This document shows positions 8,523-20,600 of a stretch of DNA of 64,000 bases, piece after piece. The position numbers and the translations under genes are program-made. Numbering within the stretch: the stretch's first letter is position 1; the number at the start of each line of letters is the position of its first letter. Origin of the DNA: Micromussa lordhowensis (Eukaryota > Cnidaria > Anthozoa > Scleractinia > Lobophylliidae); assembly GCA_964020085.1 (NCBI GenBank), contig OZ026595.1, positions 6,492,517 through 6,556,516 of the forward strand, in the 5' to 3' direction. The notes below the pieces were generated by a model. That model had not been told where the DNA came from. It worked only from the letters and a program-made list of their open reading frames with translations, and searched no databases.

Positions 8523-11500
8523 GTGCGAGATTTTGCGCAGCTCCGAAACTTTGCATCTGGACCTGGACCGACCCCGGGAGTGCTTTGGTGCCATTAGTTT
8601 GGAAAGTTGCGATGCGCGCAAAGTTCGCCTAATTAGCAAACAGGCTGGTTAGCATAGTGCGAGATTTTGCGCAGCTCCAAAACTTTGCATGTGGACCCGG
8701 ACCGACCCCGGGAGTGCTTTGGTCCCATTAGTTTGCAAAGTTGCGACGCGCGTCAAGCTCGGCTAACTAGTCAGCCAGCCAGCCACGTCTGGGGATCTGC
8801 CGGGCTGGTTAGCATAGTGCGAGATTTTCCGCAGCTCCGAAACTTCGCATGTGGACCCGGACCGACCCCGGGAGTGCTTTGGTGCCATTAGTTTGCAAAG
8901 TTGCGACGCGCGCAAAGTTCGGCTAATTAGCAAACGGGCTGGTTAGCATAGTGCGATATTTTGCACACCTCCAAAACTTTGCATGTGGACCCGGACCGAC
9001 CCCGGGAGTGCTTTGGTGCCATTAGTTTGCAAAGTTGCGACGCGCGTCAAGCTCGGCTAACTAGTCAGCCAGCCGGCCACGCCTGGGGATCTGCCGGGCT
9101 GGTTAGCATAGTGCGAGATTTTGCGCAGCTCCGAAACTTCGCATGTGGACCCGGACTGACCCCGGGAGTGCTTTGGTGCCATTAGTTTGCAAAGTTGCGA
9201 CGCGCGCAAAGTTCGGCTAATTAGCAAACGGGCTGGTTAGCATAGTGCGAGATTTTGCGCAGCTCCGAAACTTTGCATGTTAGCCCGGACCGACCCCGGG
9301 AGTGCTTTGGTGCCATTATTTTGCAAAGTTGCGACGCGCGTCAAGCTCGGCTAACTAGTCAGCCAGCCGGCCATGCCTGGGGATCTGCCGGGCTGGTTAG
9401 CATAGTGCAAGATTTTGCGCAGCTCCTAAACTTCGCATGTGGACCCGGACCGACCCCGGGAGTGCTTTGGTGCCATTAGTTTGCAAAGTTGCGACGCGCG
9501 CAAAGTTCGGCTAATTAGCAAACGGGCTGGTTAGCATAGTGCGAGATTTTGCGCAGCTCCGAAACTTTGCATGTGGACCCGGACCGACCCCGGGAGTGCT
9601 TTGGTGCCATTAGTTTCCAAAGTTGCGACGCGCGCAAGTTTCGGCTAATTAGCAAACGGGCTGGTTAGCATAGTGCGAGATTTTGCGCACCTCCGAAACT
9701 TTGCATGTGGACCCGGACCGACCCTGGGAGTGCTTTGGTGCCATTATTTTGCAAAGTTGCGACGCGCGTCAAGCTCGGCTAACTAGTCAGCCAGCCGGCC
9801 ACGCCTGGGGATCTGCCGGGCTGGTTAGCATAGTGCGAGATTTTGCGCAGCTCCGAAACTTCGCATGTGGACCCGGACCGAACCGGGAGTGCTTTGGTGC
9901 CATTAGTTTGCAAAGTTGCGACGCGCGCAAAGTTCGGCTAATTAGCAAACGGGCTGGTTAGCATAGTGCGAGATTTTGCGCAGCTCCGAAACTTTGCATG
10001 TTGACCCGGACCGACCCCGGGAGTGCTTTGGTGCCATTAGTTTGCAAAGTTGCGACGCGCGTCAAGCTCGGCTAACTAGTCAGCCAGCCGGCCACACCTG
10101 GGGATCTGCCGGGCTGGTTAGCATAGTGCGAGATTTTGCGCAGCTCCGAAACTTCACATGTGGACCCGGACCGAACCCGGGAGTGCTTTGGTGCCATTAG
10201 TTTGCAAAGTTGCGACGCGCAAAGTTCGGCTAATTAGCAGCCGGGCTGGTTAGCATAGTGCGAGATTTTCCGCAGCTCCGAAACTTCGCATGTGGACCCG
10301 GACCGACCCCGGGAGTGCTTTGGTGCCATTAGTTTGCAAAGTTGCGACGCGCGCAAAGTTCGGCTAATTAGCAAACGGGCTGGTTAGCATATTGCGAGAT
10401 TTTGCGCACCTCCGAAACTTTGCATGTGGACCCGGACCGACCCCGGGAGTGCTTTGCTGCCATTAGTTTGCAAAGTTGCGACGCGTGTCAAGCTCGGCTA
10501 ACTAGTCAGCCAGCCGGCCACGCCTGGGGATCTGCCGGGCTGGTTAGCATAGTGCGAGATTTTGCGCAGCTCCGAAACTTCGCATGTGGACCCGGACCGA
10601 CCCCGGGAGTGCTTTGCTGCCATTAGTTTGCAAAGTTGCGACGTGCGCAAAGTTCGGCTAATTAGCAAACGGGCTGGTTAGCATAGTGCGAAATTTTGCG
10701 CAGCTCCGAAACTTTGCATCTGGACCCGGACCGACCCCGGGAGTGCTTTGGTGCCATTATTTTGCAAAGTTGCAACGCACGTCAAGCTCGGCTAACTAGT
10801 CAGCATGCCGGCCACGCCTGGGGATCTGCCAGGCTGGTTAGCATAGTGCGAAATTTTGCGCAGCTCCGAAACTTTGCATGTGGACCCGGACCGACCCCGG
10901 GAGTGCTTTGGTGCCATTATTTTGCAAAGTTGCGACTCGCGTCAAGCTCGGCTAACTAGTCAGCATGCCGGCCACGCCTGGGGATCTGCCGGGCTGGTTA
11001 GCATAGTGCGAGATTTTGCGCAGCTCCGAAACTTCGCATGTGGACCCGGACCGACCCCGGGAGTGCTTTGGTGCCATTAGATTGCAAAGTTGCGACGCGT
11101 GCAAAGTTCGGCTAATTAGCAAACGGGCTTGTTCGCATAGTGCGAGATTTTGCGCAGCTCCGAAACTTTGCATGTGGACCCGGACCGACCCCGGGAGTGC
11201 TTTGGTGCCATTAGTTTGCAAAGTTGCGACGCGCGTCAAGCTCGGCTAACTAGTCTGCCAGCCGGCCACGCGTGGGGATCTGCCGGGCTGGTTAGCATAG
11301 TGCGAGATTTTGCGCAGCTCCGAAACTTCGCATGTGGACCCGGACTGACCCCGAGAGTGCTTTGGTACCATTAGTTTGCAAAGTTGCGACGCGCGCAAAG
11401 TTCGCCTAATTACCAAACGGGCTGGTTAGCATAGTGCAAGATTTTGCGCAGCTCCGAAACTTTGCATCTGGACCTGGACCGACCCCGGGAGTGCTTTGGT

Positions 11501-14500
11501 GCCATTAGTTTCGAAAGTTGCGATGCGCGCAAAGTTCGCCTGATTAGCAAACGGGCTGGTTAGCATAGTTCGAGATTTTGCGCACCTCCAAAACTTTGCA
11601 TGTGGACCCGGACCGATCCCGGGAGTGCTTTGGTGCCATTAGTTTGCAAAGTTGCGACGCGCGTCAAGCTCGGCTAACTAGTCAGCCAGCCGGCCACGCA
11701 TGGGGATCTGCCGGGCTGGTTAGCATAGTGCGAGATTTTGTGCAGCTCCGAAACTTCGCATGTGGACCCGAACCGAACCGGGAGTGCTTTGGTGCCATTA
11801 GTTTGCAAAGTTGCGACGCGCGCAAAGTTCGGCTAATTAGCAAACGGGCTGGTTAGCATAGTGCGAGATTTTGCGCAGCTCCGAAACTTTGCATGTTGAC
11901 CCGGACCGACCCCGGGAGTGCTTTGGTGCCATTAGTTTGCAAAGTTGCGACGCGCGTCAAGCTCGGCTAACTAGTCAGCCAGCCGGCCACACCTGGGGAT
12001 CTGCCGGGCTGGTTAGCATAGTGCGAGATTTTGCGCAGCTCCGAAACTTCACATGTGGACCCGGACCGAACCCGGGAGTGCTTTGGTGCCATTAGTTTGC
12101 AAAGTTGCGACACGCAAAGTTCGGCTAATTAGCAAACGGGCTGGTTAGCATAGTGCGAGATTTTGCGCAGCTCCGAAACTTTGCATGTGGACCTGGACCG
12201 ACCCCGGGAGTGCTTTGGTGCCATTAGTTTGCAAAGTTGCGACGCGCGTCAAGCTCGGCTAACTAGTCAGTCAGCCAGCCACGCCTGGGGATCTGCCGGG
12301 CTGGTTAGCAGAGTGCGAGATTTTGCGCAGCTCCGAAACTTCGCATGTGGACCCGGACCGACCCAGAGAGTGCTTTGGTGCCATTAGTTTGCAAAGTTGC
12401 GACGCGCGCAAAGTTTGCCTAATTAGCAAACGGGCTGGTTAGCATAGTGCGAGATTTTGCGCAGCTCCGAAACTTTGCATGTGGACCCGGACCGACCCCG
12501 CGAGTGCTTTGGTGCCATTAGTTTGGAAAGTTGCGATGCGCGCAAAGTTCTCCTAATTAGCAAACGGGCTGGTTAGCATAGTGCGAGATTTTGTGCAGCT
12601 CCAAAACTTTGCATGTGGACCCGGACCGACCCCGGGAGTGCTTTGGTGCCATTAGTTTGCAAAGTTGCGACGCGCGTCAAGCTCGGCTAACTAGTCAGCC
12701 AGCCGGCCACGCCTGGGGATCTGCCGGGCTGGTTAGCATAGTGCGAGATTTTCCGCAGCTCCGAAACTTTGCATGTGGACCCGGACCGACCCCGGGAGTG
12801 CTTTGATGCCATTAGTTTGCAAAGTTGCGACGCGCGCAAAGTTCGGCTAATTAGCAAACGGGCTGGTTAGCATATTGCGAGATTTTGCGCACCTCCGAAA
12901 CTTTGCATGTGGACCCGGACCGACCCTGGGAGTGCTTTGGTGCCATTAGTTTGCAAAGTTTCGACGCGCGTCAAGCTCGGCTAACTAGTCAGCCAGCCGG
13001 CCACGCCTGGGGATCTGCCGGGCTGGTTAGCATAGTGCGAGATTTTACGCAGCTCCGAAACTTCGCATGTGGACCCGGACTGATCCCGGGAGTGCTTTGG
13101 TGCCATTAGTTTGCAAAGTTGCGACGCGCGCAAAGTTCGGCTAATTAGCAAACGGGCTGGTTAGCATAGTGCGAGATTTTGCGCAGCTCCGAAACTTTGC
13201 ATGTGGACCCGGACCGACCCCGGGAGTGCCTTGGTGCCATTAGTTTGCAAAGTTGCGACGCGCGCAAAGTTCGGCTAATTAGCAAACGGGCTGGTTAGCA
13301 TAGTGCGAGATTTTGCGCAGCTCCGAAACTTTGCATGTGGACCCGGACCGACCCCGGGAGTGCTTTGCTGCCATTAGTTTCCAACGTTGCGACGCGCATC
13401 AAGCTCGGCTAACTAGTCAGCCAGCCGGCCACGCCTGGGGATCTGCCGGGCTGGTTAGCATAGTGCGAGATTTTGCGCAGCTCCTAAACTTCGCATGTGG
13501 ACCCGGACCGACCCCGGGAGTGCTTTGGTGCCATTAGTTTGCAAAGTTGCGACGCGCGCAAAGTTCGGCTAATTAGCAAACGGGCTGGTTAGCATAGTGC
13601 GAGATTTTGCGCACCTCCGAAACTTTGCATGTGGACCCGGACCGACCCCGGGAGTGCTTTGGTGCCATTATTTTGCAAAGTTGCGACGCGCGTCAAGCTC
13701 GGCTAACTAGTCAGCCAGCCGGCCACGCCTGGGGATCTGCCGGGCTGGTTAGCATAGTGCGAGATTTTGCGCAGCTCCGAAACTTCGCATATGGACCCGG
13801 ACCGAACCGGGAGTGCTTTGGTGCCATTAGTTTGCAAAGTTGCGACGCGCGCAAAGTTCGGCTAATTAGCAAACGGGCTGGTTAGCATAGTGCGAGATTT
13901 TGCGCAGCTCCGAAACTTTGCATGTTGACCCGGACCGACCCAGGGAGTGCTTTGGTGCCATTAGTTTGCAAAGTTGCGACGCGCGTCAAGCTCGGCTAAC
14001 TAGTCAGCCAGCCGGCCACACCTGGGGATCTGCCGGGCTGGTTAGCATAGTGCGAGATTTTGCGCAGCACCGAAACTTCACATGTGGACCCGGACCGAAC
14101 CCGGGAGTGCTTTGGTGCCATTAGTTTGCAAAGTTGCGACGCGCAAAGTTCGGCTAATTAGCAAACGGGCTGGTTAGCATAGTGCGAGATTTTGCGCAGC
14201 TCCGAAACTTTGCATGTGGACCTGGACCGACCCCGGGAGTGCTTTCGTGCCATTAGATTGCAAAGTTGCGACGCGCGCAAAGTTCGGCTAATTAGCAAAC
14301 GGGCTTGTTCGCATAGTGCGAGATTTTGCGCAGCTCCGAAACTTTGCATGTGGACCCGGACTGACCCCGGGAGTGCTTTGGTGCCATTAGTTTGCAAAGT
14401 TGCGACGCGCGTCAAGCTCGGCTAACTAGTCAGCCAGCCGGCCACGCCTGGGGATCTGCCGGGCTGGTTAGCATAGTGCGAGATTTTGCGCAGCTCCGAA

Positions 14501-17500
14501 ACTTCGCATGTGGACCCGGACTGACCCCGAGAGTGCTTTGGTGCCATTAGTTTGCAAAGTTGCGACGCGCGCAAAGTTCGCCTAATTACCAAACGGGCTG
14601 GTTAGCATAGTGCGAGATTTTGCGCAGCTCCGAAACTTTGCATCTGGACCTGGACCGACCCCGGGAGTGCTTTGGTGCCATTAGTTTGGAAAGTTGCGAT
14701 GCGCGCAAAGTTCGCCTAATTAGCAAACGGGCTGGTTAGCATAGTGCGAGATTTTGCGCACCTCCAAAACTTTGCATGTGGACCCGGACCGACCCCGGGA
14801 GTGCTTTGGTGCCATTAGTTTGCAAAGTTGCGACGCGCATCAAGCTCGGCTAACTAGTCAGCCAGCCAGCCACGCCTGGGGATCTGCCGGGCTGGTTAGC
14901 ATAGTGCGAGATTTTCCGCAGCTCCGAAACTTCGCATGTGGACCCCGACCGACCCCGGGAGTGCTTTGGTGCCATTAGTTTGCAAAGTTGCGACTCGCGC
15001 AAAGTTCGGCTAATTAGCAAACGGGCTGGTTAGCATAGTGCGAGATTTTGTGCAGCTCCGAAACTTCGCATGTGGACCCGGACCGAACCGGGAGTGCTTT
15101 GGTGCCATTAGTTTGCAAAGTTGCGACGCGCGCAAAGTTCGGCTAATTAGCAAACGGGCTGGTTAGCATTGTGCGAGATTTTGCGCAGCTCCGAAACTTT
15201 GCATGTTGACCCGGACCGACCCCGGGAGTGCTTTGGTGCCATTAGTTTGCAAAGTTGCGACGCGCGTCAAGCTCGGCTAACTAGTCAGCCAGCCGGCCAT
15301 GCCTGGGGATCTGCCGGGCTGGTTAGCATAGTGCGAGATTTTGCGCAGCTCCTAAACTTCGCATGTGGAGCCGGACTGACCCCGGGAGTGCTTTGGTGCC
15401 ATTAGTTTGCAAAGTTGCGATGCGCGCAAAGTTCGGCTAGTTAGCAAACGGGCTGCTTAGCATAGTGCGAGATTTTGCGCAGCTCCGAAACTTTGCATCT
15501 GGACCTGGACCGACCCCGGGAGTGCTTTGGTGCCATTAGTTTGGAAAGTTGCGATGCGCGCAAAGTTCGCCTAATTAGCAAACGGGCTGGTCAGCATAGT
15601 GCGAGATTTTGTGCACCTCCAAAACTTTGCATGTGGACCCGGACCGACCCCGGGAGTGCTTTGGTGCCATTAGTTTGGAAAGTTGCGATGCGCGCAAAGT
15701 TCTCCTAATTAGCAAACGGGCTGGTTAGCATAGTGCGAGATTTTGTGCAGCTCCAAAACTTTGCATGTGGACCCGGACTGACCCCGGGAGTGCTTTGGTG
15801 CCATTAGTTTGCAAAGTTGCGACGCGCGTCAAGCTCGGCTAACTAGTCAGCCAGCCGGCCACGCCTGGGGATCTGCCGGGCTGGTTAGCATAGTGCGAGA
15901 TTTTCCGCAGCTCCGAAACTTTGCATGTGGACCCGGACCGACCCCGGGAGTGCTTTGGTGCCATTAGTTTGCAAAGTTGCGACGCGCGCAAAGTTCGGCT
16001 AATTAGCAAACGGGCTGGTTAGCATATTGCGAGATTTTGCGCACCTCCGAAACTTTGCATGTGGACCCGGACCGACCCTGGGAGTGCTTTGGTGCCATTA
16101 GTTTGCAAAGTTTCGACGCGCATCAAGCTCGGCTAACTAGTCAGCCAGCCAGCCACGCCTGGGGATCTGCCGGGCTGGCTAGCATAGTGCGAGATTTTCC
16201 GCAGCTCCGAAACTTCGCATGTGGACCCGGACCGACCCCGGGAGTGCTTTGGTGCCATTAGTTTGCAAAGTTGCGACTCGCGCAAAGTTCGGCTAATTAG
16301 CAAACGGGCTGGTTAGCATAGTGCGAGATTTTGCGCAGCTCCGAAACTTTGCATGTGGACCCGGACCGACCCCGGGAGTACTTTGGTGCCATTAGTTTGC
16401 AAAGTTGCGACGCGCGCAAAGTTCGGCTAATTAGCAAGCGGGCTGGTTAGCATAGTGCGAGATTTTGCGCACCTCCGAAACTTTGCATGTGGACCCGGAC
16501 CGACCCCGGGAGTGCTTTGGTTCCATTATTTTGCAAAGTTGCGACGCGCGTCAAGCTCGGCTAACTAGTTAGCCAGCCGGCCACGCCTGGGGATCTGCCG
16601 GGCTGGTTAGCATAGTGCGAGATTTTGTGCAGCTCCGAAACTTCGCATGTGGACCCGAACCGAACCGGGAGTGCTTTGGTGCCATTAGTTTGCAAAGTTG
16701 CGACGCGCGCAAAGTTCGGCTAATTAGCAAACGGGCTGGTTAGCATAGTGCGAGATTTTGCGCAGCTCCGAAACTTTGCATGTTGACCCGGACCGACCCC
16801 GGGAGTGCTTTGGTGCCATTAGTTTGCAAAGTTGCGACGCGCGTCAAGCTCGGCTAACTAGTCAGCCAGCCGGCCACACCTGGGGATCTGCCGGGCTGGT
16901 TAGCATAGTGCGAGATTTTACGCAGCTCCGAAACTTCACATGTGGACCCGGACCGAACCCGGGAGTGCTTTGGTGCCATTAGTTTGCAAAGTTGCGACAC
17001 GCAAAGTTCGGCTAATTAGCAAACGGGCTGGTTAGCATAGTGCGAGATTTTGCGCAGCTCCGAAACTTTGCATGTGGACCTGGACCGACCCCGGGAGTGC
17101 TTTGGTGCCATTAGTTTGCAAAGTTGCGACGCGCGTCAAGCTCGGCTAACTAGTCAGTCAGCCAGCCACGCCTGGGGATCTGCCGGGCTGGTTAGCAGAG
17201 TGCGAGACTTTGCGCAGCTCCGAAACTTCGCATGTGGACCCGGACCGACCCCGAGAGTGCTTTGGTGCCATTAGTTTGCAAAGTTGCGACGCGCGCAAAG
17301 TTTGCCTAATTAGCAAACGGGCTGGTTAGCATAGTGCGAGATTTTGCGCAGCTCCGAAACTTTGCATGTGGACCCGGACCGACCCCGGGAGTGCTTTGGT
17401 GCCATTAGTTTGGAAAGTTGCGATGCGCGCAAAGTTCTCCTAATTAGCAAACGGGCTGGTTAGCATAGTGCGAGATTTTGTGCAGCTCCAAAACTTTGCA

Positions 17501-17689
17501 TGTGGACCCGGACCGACCCCGGGAGTGCTTTGGTGCCATTAGTTTGCAAAGTTGCGACGCGCGTCAAGCTCGGCTAACTAGTCAGCCAGCCGGCCACGCC
17601 TGGGGATCTGCCGGGCTGGTTAGCATAGTGCGAGATTTTCCGCAGCTCCGAAACTTCGCATGTGGACCCGGACCGTCCCCAGAAGTGCT

Positions 17690-20600
17690 TTGGTGCCATT
17701 AGTTTGCAAAGTTGCGACGCGCGCAAAGTTCGGCTAATTAGCAAACGGGCTGGTTAGCATATTGCGAGATTTTGCGCACCTGCAAAACTTTGCATGTGGA
17801 CCCGGACCGACCCCGGGAGTGCTTTGGTGCCATTAGTTTGCAAAGTTGCGACGCGCGTCAAGCTCGGCTAACTAGTCAGCCAGCCGGCCACGCCTGGGGA
17901 TCTGCCGGGCTGGTTAGCATAGTGCGAGATTTTGCGCAGCTCCGAAACTTCGCATGTTGACCCGGACTGACCCCGGGAGTGCTTTGGTGCCATTAGTTTG
18001 CAAAGTTGCGACGCGCGCAAAGTTTGGCTAATTAGCAAACGGGCTGGTTAGCATAGTGCGAGATTTTGCGCAGCTCCGAAACTTTGCATGTGGACCCGGA
18101 CCGACCCCGGGAGTGCTTTGGTGCCATTAGTTTGCAAAGTTGCGACGCGCGTCAAGCTCGGCTAACTAGTCAGCCAGCCGCCCATGCCTGGGGATCTGCC
18201 AGGCTGGTTAGCATACTGCGAGATTTTGCGCAGCTCCTAAACTTCGCATGTGGAGCCGGACCGACCCCGGGAGTGCTTTGGTGCCATTAGTTTGCAAAGT
18301 TGCCATGCGCTCAAAGTTCGGCTAATTAGCAAACGGGCTGCTTAGCATAGTGCGAGATTTTGCGCAGCTCCGAAACTTTGCATGTGGACCCGGACCGACC
18401 CCGGGAGTGCTTTGGTGCCATTAGTTTGCAAAGTTGCGACGCGCGCAAAGTTCGGCTAATTAGCAAACGGGCTGGTTAGCATAGTGCGAGATTTTGCCCA
18501 GCTCCGAAACTTTGCATGTGGACCCGGACCGACCCGGGGAGTGCTTTGGTGCCATTAGTTTGGAAAGTTGCGATGCGCGCAAAGTTCTCCTAATTAGCAA
18601 ACGGGCTGGTTAGCATAGTGCGAGATTTTGCGCAGCTCCAAAACTTTGCATGTGGACCCGGACCGACCCCGGGAGTGCTTTGGTGCCATTAGTTTGCAAA
18701 GTTGCGACGCGCGTCAAGCTCGGCTAACTAGTCAGCCAGCCGGCCATGCCTGGGGATCTGCCGGGCTGGTTAGCATAGTGCGAGATTTTCCGCAGCTCCG
18801 AAACTTCGCATGTGGACCCGGACCGACCCCGGGAGTGCTTTGGTGCCATTAGTTTGCAAAGTTGCGACGCGCGCAAAGTTCGGCTAATTAGCAAACGGGC
18901 TGGTTAGCATATTGCGAGATTTTGCGCACCTCCGAAACTTTGCATGTGGACCCGGACCGACCCCGGGAGTGCTTTGCTGCCATTAGTTTGCAAAGTTGCG
19001 ACGCGTGTCAAGCTCGGCTAACTAGTCAGCCAGCCGGCCACGCCTGGGGATCTGCCGGGCTGGTTAGCATAGTGCGAGATTTTGCGCAGCTCCGAAACTT
19101 TGCATGTGGACCCGGACCGACCCCGGGAGTGCTTTGGTGCCATTAGTTTGCAAAGTTGCGACGCGCGTCAAGCTCGGCTAACTAGTCAGCCAGCCGCCCA
19201 TGCCTGGGGATCTGCCAGGCTGGTTAGCATACTGCGAGATTTTGCGCAGCTCCTAAACTTCGCATGTGGAGCCGGACCGACCCCGGGAGTGCTTTGGTGC
19301 CATTAGTTTGCAAAGTTGCCATGCGCTCAAAGTTCGGCTAATTAGCAAACGGGCTGCTTAGCATAGTGCGAGATTTTGCGCAGCTCCGAAACTTTGCATG
19401 TGGACCCGGACCGACCCCGGGAGTGCTTTGGTGCCATTAGTTTGCAAAGTTGCGACGCGCGCAAAGTTCGGCTAATTAGCAAACGGGCTGGTTAGCATAG
19501 TGCGAGATTTTGCCCAGCTCCGAAACTTTGCATGTGGACCCGGACCGACCCGGGGAGTGCTTTGGTGCCATTAGTTTGGAAAGTTGCGATGCGCGCAAAG
19601 TTCTCCTAATTAGCAAACGGGCTGGTTAGCATAGTGCGAGATTTTGCGCAGCTCCAAAACTTTGCATGTGGACCCGGACCGACCCCGGGAGTGCTTTGGT
19701 GCCATTAGTTTGCAAAGTTGCGACGCGCGTCAAGCTCGGCTAACTAGTCAGCCAGCCGGCCATGCCTGGGGATCTGCCGGGCTGGTTAGCATAGTGCGAG
19801 ATTTTCCGCAGCTCCGAAACTTCGCATGTGGACCCGGACCGACCCCGGGAGTGCTTTGGTGCCATTAGTTTGCAAAGTTGCGACGCGCGCAAAGTTCGGC
19901 TAATTAGCAAACGGGCTGGTTAGCATATTGCGAGATTTTGCGCACCTCCGAAACTTTGCATGTGGACCCGGACCGACCCCGGGAGTGCTTTGCTGCCATT
20001 AGTTTGCAAAGTTGCGACGCGTGTCAAGCTCGGCTAACTAGTCAGCCAGCCGGCCACGCCTGGGGATCTGCCGGGCTGGTTAGCATAGTGCGAGATTTTG
20101 CGCAGCTCCGAAACTTCGCATGTGGACCCGGACCGACCCCGGGAGTGCTTTGCTGCCATTAGTTTGCAAAGTTGCGACGTGCGCAAAGTTCGGCTAATTA
20201 GCAAACGGGCTGGTTAGCATAGTGCGAAATTTTGCGCAGCTCCGAAACTTTGCATCTGGACCCGGACCGACCCCGGGAGTGCTTTGGTGCCATTATTTTG
20301 CAAAGTTGCAACGCACGTCAAGCTCGGCTAACTAGTCAGCATGCCGGCCACGCCTGGGGATCTGCCAGGCTGGTTAGCATAGTGCGAAATTTTGCGCAGC
20401 TCCGAAACTTTGCATGTGGACCCGGACCGACCCCGGGAGTGCTTTGGTGCCATTATTTTGCAAAGTTGCGACTCGCGTCAAGCTCGGCTAACTAGTCAGC
20501 ATGCCGGCCACGCCTGGGGATCTGCCGGGCTGGTTAGCATAGTGCGAGATTTTGCGCAGCTCCGAAACTTCGCATGTGGACCCGGACCGACCCCGGGAGT

